Counted from the stretch's first letter, positions 18,998-28,896 are shown. The stretch: 64,000 nt of DNA from Candidatus Propionivibrio dominans (GCA_016709335.1 JADJNC010000010.1:62001-126000); one strand, 5' to 3'. Numbers and translations are program-made. The notes: a model not told the origin generated them from the sequence alone.

Positions 18998-20011
18998 TCA
19001 GCGCCACGGTCGGTTGTACGCGCCCAGGGTCGCCTGGTTGCCTTCGGAAACCCTGGCCAGATCGGCCTGCCAGGCCGGCTGTACGTGGTAGTGCTCACTG
19101 TCGCTGGCAAGCGCATCGAGCGCGGCGCGCAGGGTGCGCGTGACCTGCGCGACATAGGTCGGGCTGCGCTGGCGCCCCTCGACCTTGATCGCCGATACGC
19201 CGATCCTGGCAATCTCCGGCAGGATCTCGATGACGTTCAGGCTGGTCGGCTCTTCCAGCGCGTAATAGGTTTCGCCATTGACCTCGAAGCGGCCCTTGCA
19301 CAGCGTCGGGTAGCCGGCGGCTTCGTTGTCGGCGCAGCGGTCGATCAGGATGCCGTTGAGGCGGGTGGACATCTGCCCCGGCGACTTCTCCCACTTGACG
19401 TACTTGGCCGGCGAACAGGCGCCGACGGTATTGGGCGACTCGCCCGTGGCGTAGGAGGACAGCCAGCAGCGCCCCTCGTTCATCACGCACAGGCTGCCGA
19501 AGCCGAAGACCTCGATTTCGACCGGCGTGTTGTTGATCACCAGTTCAACCTGTGCCAGCGTCAGCACGCGCGGCAGCACCGCACGCCGCGCACCAAATTC
19601 GCGATGCGCGAAATTAACCGCTTCATAGCTGGTCGCCGAGCCTTGCACCGAGAGGTGCAGACGCAGGTCGGGGTGGCGCGTGCTGGCGTAGTCGAGCAGC
19701 CCGATGTCGGCCAGAATGACCGCATCGACGCCCAGATCGGCGGCGCCATCGACAGCCTGGTGCCAGTCCGCCTCGCGTCCCGGTTGCGGAAAGGTGTTGA
19801 TCGCCATCAGCACATGCTTGCCGTGCGTGTGGGCGTAGCGGATGCCCTCGACCATCGCCTTTTGGTCGAAGTTAAGGCCGGCGAAATTGCGCGCGTTGGT
19901 ATCGTTCCGGTAGCCGATGTAGACCGTATCGGCGCCGTTGTCGACCGCTGCCTTGAGCGCCGGCAGGCTGCCGGCAGGGCAAACGAGTTCGGGTATTTTT
20001 TGCGGCTGCAT
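18998..20011 (-). CDS. ubiU: UbiU, U32-family Fe-S protein for O2-independent ubiquinone synthesis
   Basis: A 337-residue U32-family protein of the YhbU/UbiU type (ELVCPAGSLPALKAAVDNGAD, IGYRNDTNARNFAGLNF, FGFGSLCVMNEGRCWLSSY, GACSPAKY, ILIDRCADNEAAGYPTLCKGR). The last three cysteine-containing motifs hold the cluster ligands. The ATG at 20011 is preferred over an upstream in-frame start at 20038 because similarity begins at MQPQKIPELVCPAG and GAGAG sits about 8 bases upstream. It is the first gene of ubiU-ubiV-ubiT. Confidence 0.93.
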   Translation of the reverse strand: MQPQKIPELVCPAGSLPALKAAVDNGADTVYIGYRNDTNARNFAGLNFDQKAMVEGIRYAHTHGKHVLMAINTFPQPGREADWHQAVDGAADLGVDAVILADIGLLDYASTRHPDLRLHLSVQGSATSYEAVNFAHREFGARRAVLPRVLTLAQVELVINNTPVEIEVFGFGSLCVMNEGRCWLSSYATGESPNTVGACSPAKYVKWEKSPGQMSTRLNGILIDRCADNEAAGYPTLCKGRFEVNGETYYALEEPTSLNVIEILPEIARIGVSAIKVEGRQRSPTYVAQVTRTLRAALDALASDSEHYHVQPAWQADLARVSEGNQATLGAYNRPWR

Positions 20012-20251
20012 GTCAATTCTCTCGGTGCGAAGCCGCAAGTATACCGAGCGGGCGCCCGTGCCGCATGATATTCATCAATTTTGCAGCTAATTTTCGAGCA
20101 GGGTTCATCTACGTGGTTGCTGTAGAAAACCAGTGCGACGGCCAACAACACGGGTGCAAGACACGGTGACGGGCGGTTTTTACAACACATGCCTCTGGAG
20201 AGGTCAATGGATACTGGCTTCCACGACATGCCGAGCCTGGATCGGATATGT

Positions 20252-20703
20252 TCATGGCTGGTCTGACTTCTCCCCGGTACGTGAGTTGATAACCCAGAAG
20301 CGTTCCATGGAAATGGTGAGAAGGCGCTCCAGCCTATAAGAAGCAGGCCATTTAGCGCTTCGATTCCTGCGAGGAGTCTAACAGGCCCGGTCGGGGTGAG
20401 GTCTCCGAAGCCCAGGGAGGTGTAGGTTTCTGCGGAAAAGTACATGTAGCTTGTCAGTGAAAAACCTGTCGTGCCAGAAAGATTGCCCAATCCCAGCCAG
20501 GTTACCAGGAGGTAAAGCGCTGCTCCATACATGGCCATCTCTGTCGCATGGGCGAGGAATGTGACCAGGATGACAACCAACAGTTTGCTTCGATTCGGAA
20601 TGCCGAGTGCGGGGAGGCCGGTATTCAGGGCGCGTAACACTTCATAGTGCAGCAAGGTCGTTCCGACTAGAAGCAGAGCGCAGGCAAAGAGGACGTATAA
20701 CAT
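20252..20703 (-). CDS. Two-helix ion channel protein, probably frameshifted
   Basis: The first ~125 residues resemble a two-transmembrane potassium-channel-like protein (Ion_trans_2): a first helix, then AHATEMAMYGAALYLLVTWLG, pore motif TYTSLGFGDLTPTGPVRLL and second helix GIEALNGLLLIGWSA. After GWSA the original frame runs 500 bases into ubiU, which is implausible. A shift at about 20322 gives LLTISMERFW and a stop at 20252, matching the family's usual end. The filter reads SLGFGD rather than TVGYGD, so ion selectivity is uncertain. AAAGGAG lies upstream of the start. Confidence 0.6.
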
Positions 20704-20801
20704 GAGAGGAGATAGCTCCTTTCTGCGGCTGAACGCACGCTTGGCCGCCTCGGATTACCGCAACCCATGGCGACTTGCGCCACAGGCTGCAGATTGTCGA
20801 T

Positions 20802-20921
20802 TCAGAGCAGCATCCGGGCTGAACTGGCCAGGTTCCAGTAATACCATAACCCACCACCAACGCTGGTAATGCCGAAGATCTGGCAGCAGATCAAATCGAT
20901 CAAGTCAGTATATGTATTCAT
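20802..20921 (-). CDS. Possible 39-residue membrane mini-protein
   Basis: A short open frame (MNTYTDLIDLICCQIFGITS...) with a well-placed GGAG five bases before its ATG, 20 bases downstream of the TPR gene and in the same direction. The middle is hydrophobic (DLICCQIFGITSVGGGLWYYW), suggesting a single membrane segment. No family was recognised and it could be a chance frame. The good ribosome-binding site and operon position are the only support. Confidence 0.3.
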   Translation of the reverse strand: MNTYTDLIDLICCQIFGITSVGGGLWYYWNLASSARMLL

Positions 20922-20941
20922 CATCACTCCAATCGCTGAAG

Positions 20942-21610
20942 TTACTTGCTGGCCAACTGCTCACCATGCTTTTGCTTGATGGACTCCAGCAATTGCATCG
21001 CTTCCTGTCGACGACCGCTGTCGGCATCTTCGCGACCGGAGCGTGCCGGTGCCGCCAGGGCACGCTTAAGATGTTCGGCGGCCTTGGCATATTCGCCCTG
21101 GTCAGCGAGCAGATCGGCGTAAAAGTAATTGGGGTCGATCCCGTTCGGGTTGATGGCCAGCGCCTTTTCAAAATAGTCCCTGGCCTTCTTCTTGTCACCG
21201 AACCCGATCGGCCATCCTGGAACCTTGGCATACAGACTGCCCAGCGAGTTGTATACGGAGCCGTCCAGTGCGTTCGGATTGATTTTTTCGGCGGCCAGCA
21301 AAAAGTCACGTGCCTCCTTGGCTTTGCCCAGGGCGCCCAATCCACCTTCGGCTTTTGCTGCGCTGGCCAAAACGATGGCTTGCCAGATCAACGGCTCGGC
21401 ACGATCGGGAAAGGACTGCGATACCTGTTGTGTATTGGCAATCAGCGTGCGGAATGCGGCTTCCTTTTCGGAATCCGGGGTCTGGTAGGAGACCTTTGCC
21501 CAGCGATGGCCGAGATCGGCGATCGATTCATCAAGGTTAGGCTGTGCGGCGTTGCCGGCAACGTTCAGGGCGGCGAAAAGAAAAAATGTGGCGATTGATT
21601 TGCGGTTCAT
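20942..21610 (-). CDS. Exported TPR-repeat protein
   Basis: A 222-residue protein with a signal peptide (MNRKSIATFFLFAALNVAGNAA) and several TPR-like helix pairs (RAEPLIWQAIVLASAAKAEGG, KARDYFEKALAINPNGIDPNYFYADLLADQGEYAKAAEHLKRAL). TPR repeats mediate protein contacts in the periplasm. GGAG six bases before the ATG at 21610 fixes the start. It follows the SDR gene by 22 bases, so it is probably the last conserved member of the 21.6-25.3 kb operon, perhaps an envelope partner of that pathway. Confidence 0.72.
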   Translation of the reverse strand: MNRKSIATFFLFAALNVAGNAAQPNLDESIADLGHRWAKVSYQTPDSEKEAAFRTLIANTQQVSQSFPDRAEPLIWQAIVLASAAKAEGGLGALGKAKEARDFLLAAEKINPNALDGSVYNSLGSLYAKVPGWPIGFGDKKKARDYFEKALAINPNGIDPNYFYADLLADQGEYAKAAEHLKRALAAPARSGREDADSGRRQEAMQLLESIKQKHGEQLASK

Positions 21611-21632
21611 TGCTTTCTCCAAAAAAATTGAA

Positions 21633-22439
21633 TTAACGGGTTACTTCAGTTGCAAACGGACGCATCAGGTCAACCTGCTTCATCAGGTTCTGGTCGACGA
21701 GGCGCGGCAGAATCGAATTGATGCGTACGAAAAGCTTCTCGGGCCAACCGAGGTAACGCTCATGGCCATCCTGCTCGATGCTGGCGATGACGCTGGCGGC
21801 GACGTTTTCCGGTTCGTCCTGATTCATCTTCAAGGCCTTCGCCATGCGCGCAACGACGCTGCGGTTGAAGGCGGTTCGGGTAAAGCGTGGCGCCACATAG
21901 GTGACGCCAACACCGCTTCCCGCCAGTTCGCGCCTCAGTGCTTCGGAAAAACCGCGCAGTGCAAATTTGCTGGCCGAGTAGGATGCGAAACAGGGAAAGC
22001 CGATCGAGCCGAAAATCGATCCGACATTGACAATCTTCCCCTTCCCACGATTCAGCATGTGCGGCAGAACGGCATTGATCAGGGCGATCGGCGCGATGGT
22101 ATTAATAGTGAACAGCGATGCCGTGTCAGCGGGGGTTTCCTCGGCAAAAAAACCGAAATTCTGGACACCTGCACAATTGATCAGGATATCGATGGCACCG
22201 CCCTGGTCGAGCGCCTCCTCGACCAGGCGGGCCGGCTGGCCGGGCATGGCGAGATCACCGACCAGCGGAACCACCCGGGTTCCTGAAGTCCTCAGTTCAG
22301 TGACCAGATGCCCCAGCTTTTCACCGTCGCGATTGACCAGGATCAGCGAAGCGCCGCGCTGGGCAAGCTGGCGCGCAATGGCGCCGCCAATGCCACCGCT
22401 GGCGCCGGTGACCAATACAGTGCTGCCGGCAAGTTTCAT
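21633..22439 (-). CDS. SDR-family oxidoreductase
   Basis: A 268-residue classical short-chain dehydrogenase with TGASGGIG (11-18) cofactor loop, NCAG (88-91), catalytic Y154 and K158 in YSASK, and preceding S141. It likely oxidises or reduces a hydroxyl/carbonyl on the product of the neighbouring ligase and diiron protein. Its ATG overlaps the upstream stop (ATGA), so it is translationally coupled. A C-terminal segment (WPEKLFVRINSILPRLVDQNL) resembles the membrane-proximal tail of lipid-acting SDRs, which favours an acyl-type substrate; that is inference. Confidence 0.85.
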   Translation of the reverse strand: MKLAGSTVLVTGASGGIGGAIARQLAQRGASLILVNRDGEKLGHLVTELRTSGTRVVPLVGDLAMPGQPARLVEEALDQGGAIDILINCAGVQNFGFFAEETPADTASLFTINTIAPIALINAVLPHMLNRGKGKIVNVGSIFGSIGFPCFASYSASKFALRGFSEALRRELAGSGVGVTYVAPRFTRTAFNRSVVARMAKALKMNQDEPENVAASVIASIEQDGHERYLGWPEKLFVRINSILPRLVDQNLMKQVDLMRPFATEVTR

Positions 22440-23095
22440 GCTTCCTCCCCGAGATCGATGCTGCGCAGGACGTTGCCATAAAGGCGGAAAAAGGTCTGTG
22501 CATTACGCACGACGCTTTCGCGGTCAGCCGCTGTTTCAAGGCGGTTGACCAGTTGCTCGAAATCCCCGAGATGTTCGATGTCAAGCGCGCCATGGCTGCT
22601 CAGGTAGGAAAAGGCGCTGCGCGGCAAATCGAGGGCGAGTTGCAGGACTCCCGCCGCGTTTGCAGCGAGGCTGACGCTGGTGCCTTCAAGCACATAAACC
22701 ATTCCGAACAGCCCGACCGGATTGCGCCGCATGACTGTGTCGTAGGCGTAGGCGACCATCAGATCGGTATCGAAATCAGCCTGGCTGGCTTTGACCGCCT
22801 CGGCATCGCCGCCGGCAGCGGCGATGTCGTTAAGGATCCACTCGTGATGGCCAATCTCTTCCTCGATATAGTGGGCTACGGCGCTGCGCAGCCATTCCTG
22901 CTGGTCGGGCAGTCGCGCACCGCAGGCCATGAGTAGCGGAACGGTATGCTTGACGTGATGGAAGGCCCGGCTGAGAAAATCGAGGTAATGCTGCCGCCTG
23001 ACCCGGCCGTCCATGGCCGCCGTAATCAATGGGATTGAAAGCAGGCTGGCTCGTTCGCCAGCGGTGGCTTGCTGCAGTTGTTGGTAGAAGTTCAT
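22436..23095 (-). CDS. Haem-oxygenase-like (TenA/PqqC fold) diiron-type protein
   Basis: A 219-residue helical protein of the iron-containing redox/TenA-PqqC-haem-oxygenase-like superfamily. Probable metal ligands are E80 and H83 (EEEIGHHEW), E137 (YVLEGTS), and H168, D172 and H175 (HGALDIEH). The H-x3-D-x2-H pattern matches haem-oxygenase-like diiron oxidases such as CADD. Such enzymes perform O2-dependent cleavage or oxidation, for example UndA on fatty acids. GGAG precedes the ATG at 23095. It lies 17 bases after the ligase and overlaps the SDR start. The reaction here is unknown. Confidence 0.78.
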   Translation of the reverse strand: MNFYQQLQQATAGERASLLSIPLITAAMDGRVRRQHYLDFLSRAFHHVKHTVPLLMACGARLPDQQEWLRSAVAHYIEEEIGHHEWILNDIAAAGGDAEAVKASQADFDTDLMVAYAYDTVMRRNPVGLFGMVYVLEGTSVSLAANAAGVLQLALDLPRSAFSYLSSHGALDIEHLGDFEQLVNRLETAADRESVVRNAQTFFRLYGNVLRSIDLGEEA

Positions 23096-23112
23096 GGGTC
23101 TCCAGTTCCGAT

Positions 23113-24623
23113 TCAAGGTTGATACAAGGCATCGATCCGGGAGGCGTATTCCCCGAAAATTTCAGTTCGTCGCAGACGACCGTTCGCTGTCGACATTCCG
23201 TTGCCGAACGTAAAGGGCTCAATGGCGGGTATCCAGGCGCGCACCTGCGCGTAGTCGGGAAGCTGCCGGTTGACCTTGTCCAGTGCGGCTTCGATGGCCG
23301 CTGGCGATGCCCCCGGTTGCGGCACGATCACCGCGCTGTTGAATGGTCGGGCTTCACCAAAGATGGCGGCCTGGGCAATGCCGGCCTGCGACACCAGATT
23401 GACTTCCACCCATTCCGGCGCGACGTTGCGTCCGAACGAGGTGATGAAAATGTTCTTCTTGCGCCCGCTCAGAAACAGAAAGCCGTCTGCATCCAGGTAG
23501 CCCAGGTCGCCGGTGGCAATGTAATCGCCTGTTTGCGGCAATACACGATCACCCAGGTAGCCGTGCCAGCAGGTTCCGTAAACCAGGATTTCACCATCGT
23601 CGGCGAAGTCGATCCGTACATGCGGCAAAGGCTTGCCGACGCTGCCGGTGCGGCTTTCTCCAGGCCGATTGACGGCGACGACGGAGGCGCATTCCGACAA
23701 ACCATAGCCTTCATGAGCAGGCAGACCAAGTTCCCTGGCCTGCTCAAGCAGGCTCGAAGAGACCGGGGCACCGCCGACTGCGATATAACGCAAGCTGCGG
23801 GGCAGGCTGACACCGTCCTGGCCTGCGGTAACCAACGCCTGCAACATCTGGGGAACCATGATCGTCGTACTGGCCTGCCAGTCACCCAGTGCAGCGATCA
23901 TGCGTCCGGCATCGAGTCCGGAACTGCCGGTCAAGCCGACCGCAGCCAGCCCGGGCAGGCAAATCGTTGCCCCGGCCAGCAAGGGCGTGTAAATGCCACC
24001 GATGTTCTCCAGTAGCGTGGCCAGAGGCAGGGACAAAGATGCCTGTCGTCACGGGTGGCCGCGCTGGCCCGTCCGAGCGCTTCGGCAACGGTTTCCATCG
24101 CGGCAAGCCCGAGACAGACGCCTTTCGGCTCTCCGCTCGTTCCCGATGTGAAGGTCACCTTGTCGGTGCCTGCGGGAAGCAATACGGCACGAGTAGTGGC
24201 GGGCAGACGAACTCGCTGCAACTTCCCGTAAAATGGCTCGGCAGGCAAGTCAGTTTGGCCTGATGCGGCGATCAGACGCGGAGCCTGATCGGTCAGCACC
24301 TGATCGATACCCGAGGAACTGATCACGTGGGAAATCTGCGCCGCCGAGAAGAAGGGCGGCAGGGGAATGACCGGTATCCCCGCAGCATTCGCTGCAAGAT
24401 CCGCCAGCGCCCAGGCATTGCCGTTATCCGCCAGGATGGCGATGGGACGTGGCGCGCCGTCTCCCCCTGCGGCACACGCGCTAGCCTCCCGCAACAGTTT
24501 GGACAGGCGCTCGATTTCGAGCGGCAGTTCGCCATATGTCAGCGTACTGTAGTCATCCTGCAAGGCCACTTTCAGCGGATTGCTGGTGGCATGACGCTGC
24601 AAGGCCGCAATGATCCTGCTCAT
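23113..24623 (-). CDS. AMP-dependent acyl-CoA synthetase/ligase, frameshifted
   Basis: An ANL-superfamily ligase of about 500 residues in two frames. The N-terminal part holds VTFTSGTSGEPKGVCLG (P-loop) up to DDRHLC near 24020. It continues one frame over as LPLATLLENIGG, with YGLSECASVV, YIATGDLGYLDADGFLFLSGRKKN and the C-terminal lid, ending at 23113. One base change in length within TTTGTCCCTGCC restores it, so a sequencing error is likely. GGGAG precedes the ATG, whose first bases overlap the presumed true stop of the gene upstream. It should activate a carboxylic, probably fatty, acid. Confidence 0.85.
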
Positions 24624-25348
24624 GAAGTACTCCCGGAGTGCAGAAGGCCTGGCGAGGCTCGGCGATGCATTGCCCGGTAGCCTTCCTGGATATTGCCGAT
24701 GAGCACGCGCGGAGCATGCTCGTAATATTGCCCCTAGGCCGCACGTTCTTCCGCAGGCAGTCTGTCAACCGTAGCCGCCTGAATATCGATCGGCGACAGA
24801 CCCATGCGCGTAAAGGCGTTGCGCAGGTTCGCGGTACCGGTAAACACAACCCACGAAAAGCCTTCATGATGCAGGCGCTCTGTCAGCAGTCCGATCATGG
24901 CGCGAACGACGCCAGGGAATTTGCCTGAAAAATGGCCGACTTCGACTATGCTGCGGCGTTCAACCTGGCGGCCGGTGCAGGCTGCAATTGTTCGATTGAC
25001 CGGCGTATCGAGATACTGCTCAAGAAACAGTTTTTGATTGGCCGAGCGCAAGCCGAAAGCGCCGCAGATATCACCCTCCCGGTTGCGCAGGCTGAACAGG
25101 CGCGGCATGAAGGCTTCGACACGCGAGCCGAAACTCGCGGCAAAACGCTGGCTGATGAATGTTTCGACGTCAGAGCGCTCGGCACCGACATGCTCGAACA
25201 GTTCGAATTCCGGGGCTGCTGCGGTCCGGGTACTCGCGGAAAATTCACCGCTCGCATTTTTTCCAGGCGGGAAAAGAAAGCTGAGCAATCCGTGCAGTGA
25301 AGCACGGATTTCAATCGGCGACATGAGCGTGTTGGGCAGGGATGACAT
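24620..25348 (-). CDS. Thermostable hemolysin family protein, interrupted by an in-frame TAG
   Basis: The first 204 residues match the thermostable hemolysin family (AFMPRLFSLRN, AFGLRSANQKLFLEQYLD, VEVGHFSGKFPG, GTANLRNAFTRMGL), which resembles acyltransferase (GNAT) folds rather than a pore toxin. A TAG at 24734-24736 stops the frame. Beyond it the frame stays open for 37 codons (GQYYEHAPRVLIGNIQEGYR...) and ends in TGA overlapping the ligase ATG. A Trp TGG in place of TAG would give a normal-length protein. The stop is either a point mutation or a sequence error. AAAGGA precedes the start. Confidence 0.78.
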
Positions 25349-25503
25349 GGTGTTCCTTTGCAGTGGTTATGGCCAGGGCCACAGGGAGACAGCAAGGGAA
25401 TCGCAATATCGGTGCCAGTTTTCATGTCAATCCGGATAATGGTTACAACACATTGATTTTATAGGGTTTAATTGCAGTTTATGGCTTTGGCTCAAGTGAC
25501 CGT

Positions 25504-25560
25504 CGAGCAATGCAATCTTTCACCCCCTGCAATCTTTGTCCACCAAATTTGCAGTGCTCG
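25504..25560. promoter_or_regulatory. Inverted and direct repeats in the divergent control region
   Basis: Between the hemolysin-family operon and the sensor kinase lie imperfect inverted arms 25504-25515 (CGAGCAATGCAA) and 25549-25560 (TTGCAGTGCTCG), one mismatch in twelve. A direct repeat TGCAATCTTT occurs at 25511 and 25528, 17 bases apart. They could be binding sites for the NtrC-type regulator encoded next door. The rest of 25349-25755 shows no gene. Confidence 0.4.
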
Positions 25561-25755
25561 ATTAGCGCTTGCAGACGTACATATCAGCGAAGATCATTGC
25601 GCAACGGGACGTGCAGTGGTGCAATTGTTCCTCACTCGGAGCCTATAGGCCTGTCAATATCAAACAGAGTGGAACAGAATAGCGTATGACAAAATCAATG
25701 AAACGCCACAGCCTCATTCAGAACATTCAGACATTCATCCGGTCACCATTCCTCA

Positions 25756-27521
25756 GTGAACATTCGCAAGACACTTCTCGCTGCATTTCTCTGCGTCGGC
25801 CTTGTGCCTGCCGTTCTTCTGGCCAGCCTCGCTTTTGTCCAGGCGCGAGACGTAGTGCAGGCGGAAATCAGGCTCAATCTCAAAATCCAGGCCGAGGGGT
25901 CGCCGCCTACATCGACAAGATGATGTTCGAGCGCCTGCTGAACGCCGCAACCTGGAGTCGCCTCGAGATCATGCAGGAGATCAGGAGCGACGATGCTGAC
26001 CAGCGACTCTCCCGCTTCCTTGTCGATCTGCATTCCGGTTACAAGGACTTTTACATCAATTTTTCTTCTGTTAACAATGAGGGCCGGATCGTCAGCAGTA
26101 GCGATGCGGCTCAGCTCGGTTTGCGGGTGGAGAACAAGCCGGCCTGGCTCGATGTTTCCATTTCCGGTACAAATGTTGAACTGGTATCGCCTACAGAAGA
26201 GGAAGGTGGCGCATTGCTCATGCGCGCATCGGTGACCTCCTCGGTTACGGGAAAAAGGCTCGGCCACTTGCTGCTGACCTTCGACTGGTCAGAGGTATAC
26301 GACGTCCTCGATCAGGCGGCCAGTGGCGGCGGTCGCACGCTCGCCATCCTGGACAGGGAAGGCAGACTGATCGCGGCCACCAAAGATCTACGCCAGCGCG
26401 GCCTGTTGTTTGACGACGCGCTTGCTGACTGGAGAAATCTGGCTACCGGGAAAACTCCGTTTGTCCGGGCAGGGGCGCCTGCTTTTGATTCCGAAGTCAT
26501 TGTCGGGACTGCGCCATCTCGCGGCTATGAGAAATTCGCCGGTTTCGGCTGGACGACGGTGATTATCCAGCCCGTGGATCAGGCGCTCAAACCCGTTCAT
26601 CGCATGGCACTCTTCTTTCTCGGTCTGCTCGTGCTCGTCATTCTCCTGACATTTCCGGTAGCCACCAGGGTCAGCACAATAATCGCCCGGCCGATCACCG
26701 CTCTGACGCGATTCGCCAGAGGATACATGCGCAACAAGATATTGCAGTCGCCGCCCAGCGCCAAAGGGGGCGAAGTGGGCGAACTGACCGAGTCCTTTGT
26801 CAAGATGGTTCGCGACATTGATCAGTCTCAGCAGAATCTGCTCCGCGCTTCGAAGCTTGCTGTGGTCGGAGAGATGGCCTCAGTGATTGCCCACGAGGTG
26901 AGGACACCGCTTGGCATTCTCCGCTCGTCGGCCCAGATGCTGCAGCGGGAAACCGGCATCAGCGAAGAGGGGCGCGAGCTGGCCGGTTTTATTGACAGCG
27001 AGACCGAGCGTCTCAATCGCCTGGTATCGGCGATGCTCGATACCGCCAGACCGCGTGCTCCGTCCTATGGCGAAGTTGATCTTCATGCGCTGATTGAGCA
27101 GAGCGTTGCCATGCTGGGCGGACAGTTGCAGAAGAAAGAGGTTGTCGTTACCCGGTCTTTCCTGGCCGCCAACCCGGTGATCGAGTGCGATGAGGAACAG
27201 ATTACACAAGTCCTGCTCAATCTTCTGATGAACGGTTTGCAGATACTCGACCACGGGGGCCACATCGAAATGGCCACACGCGATGACGGGCAGTACTTCT
27301 GCATCGAAATTTCCGATGATGGGCCAGGCATCGATCCGCAGGAACGAGCCAAGGTCTTCGAGGCATTCTTCTTCAGGCGGGAAGGCGGCATCGGCCTCGG
27401 GTTGGCCATCGTTCAGCAAATTGTCAGTTCGCATGGTGGCGACATCGAGGCGATCGAAAGCAGGTTGGGGGGCGCGCTGTTCCGCATCCGTCTGCCGCGC
27501 AATCAATCGGGTGAAGCATGA
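25756..27521 (+). CDS. Membrane sensor histidine kinase, frameshifted near its start
   Basis: A two-component kinase with an N-terminal membrane anchor ([21 protein letters not shown] from GTG 25756), a periplasmic sensor domain, a second membrane helix ([17 protein letters not shown]), HAMP, a phosphoacceptor in [10 protein letters not shown], and an ATPase domain (N box [29 protein letters not shown]). The anchor is in a different frame from the rest. At about 25898 GAGGGGTCGCC lacks one G for the expected E-G-V-A reading. The 3' end overlaps the response-regulator gene (ATGA). Confidence 0.85.
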
Positions 27522-28896
27522 AAAACAGACAGATCCTCGTAGTGGACGACGAACCGAAGATGCGACGTGTCCTTGAAATCATGTTGCAGAAGATGGGGCA
27601 CCGGGTTCTCACTGCCGGAAATGGCCGCGAAGCCCTTGCCCATTTTCAGGCCCATACCGTCGACCTCGTCATCACCGATCTGCGCATGCCCGAAATGGAC
27701 GGTATCGGGCTGCTGGCCAGCCTGCGTGCGCAGGAATCGGATGTCCCGGTGGTGGTCATAACCGCGCATGGCACCATAGAAACCGCCGTGGCAGCGATGA
27801 AACAAGGGGCCTGCGACTACATCCTCAGACCGTTCGACATCGACGTGCTGGAACTTGCCGTCAACAGGGCGCTAAACAGTGTCGAAGTGAAGAGGCAAAA
27901 CACCTTCCTGAAACAGGAGATCGATCGCGGCTGGGATGCCTTCATCGGTACCAGCACGGCCATGCGGGAGGTATACGAACTGATCCGGCGGGTTGGTCCG
28001 AGCAAGGCCTCGGTGCTGATTACCGGCGAAACGGGAACCGGCAAGGAGCTGGCGGCACGAGCCATCCACAATGCCTCGCCACGCTGCGAAAAACTCTTTG
28101 TTCCGATCAATTGTGCGGCGATTCCGGCCGACATCCTGGAAAGCGAACTCTTCGGCTATGAGAAAGGGGCATTCACCGGAGCCATCAAGGATCGCGTCGG
28201 AAAATTCGAACTGGCCGACGGCGGAACGATCTTCCTTGATGAGTTAACCGAAATGCCAATGCCCCTGCAGGCCAAGCTGCTGCGCGTTCTCCAGGAGAAC
28301 ACCATCGAGCGACTGGGGGTAACCGCGTCATCAAGCTCGACATCCGGGTCATTGCCGCCACCAATCGTGATCCTCTTGAAGGTGTGCGTAGCGGAAAACT
28401 GCGTGAAGATCTCTACTACCGCGTCAACGTGTTCTCGATCGAATTACCCCCCCTGCGCAAGCGGGTGGACGACATCGCTGGCCTGGTCGATCACTTCATA
28501 GGCAAACAGGGTCATTCGACGACAGACACCCGGTTGTCAGCGAAGGCGCTTGAACAACTTGTCGCTTATCCCTGGCCGGGCAACGTCCGGGAACTTGAAA
28601 ACATGGTCGAAAGAGTTTTCATCCTGAGCGGTGGCGGGCTGCTGAACGAACAGCATTTTCTGCTCCCGCCGCTGGTGGCAGAAGCCAAACCGACACGATC
28701 TGACTTGCCCGTCGCAGGCCTCGACACAGCGACGTCCCTGAATCAGGCGGTCGAAGACCTCGAAGCTCAACTGATCGATAACGCGTTGGCAATGGCCGCA
28801 GGCAACAAGGCCAAAGCGGCGGCGTTACTGGAGATCAGCGAACGGACCCTGTGGTACAAGCTGAAGAAATACCGTCCCGACCAGAATCCATCCTGA
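27518..28896 (+). CDS. NtrC-family sigma-54-dependent response regulator, frameshifted
   Basis: Receiver domain with phosphoacceptor D54 ([12 protein letters not shown]), then an AAA+ domain with GETGTGKE Walker A, the sigma-54-contact loop GAFTGA, Walker B GGTIFLDE and, after a frameshift, [22 protein letters not shown] and [19 protein letters not shown]-terminal Fis-type helix-turn-helix follows ([23 protein letters not shown]). At about 28320 a run of five G where six are needed breaks the frame. It is coupled to the kinase. Targets are unknown; the divergent operon is the nearest candidate. Confidence 0.88.

Noticed and set aside
19807..20251. Long C-terminal extension of the ion-channel frame overlapping ubiU.
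   Set aside because: It overlaps a conserved gene on the same strand and loses all channel similarity; a frameshift to the stop at 20252 explains it better.
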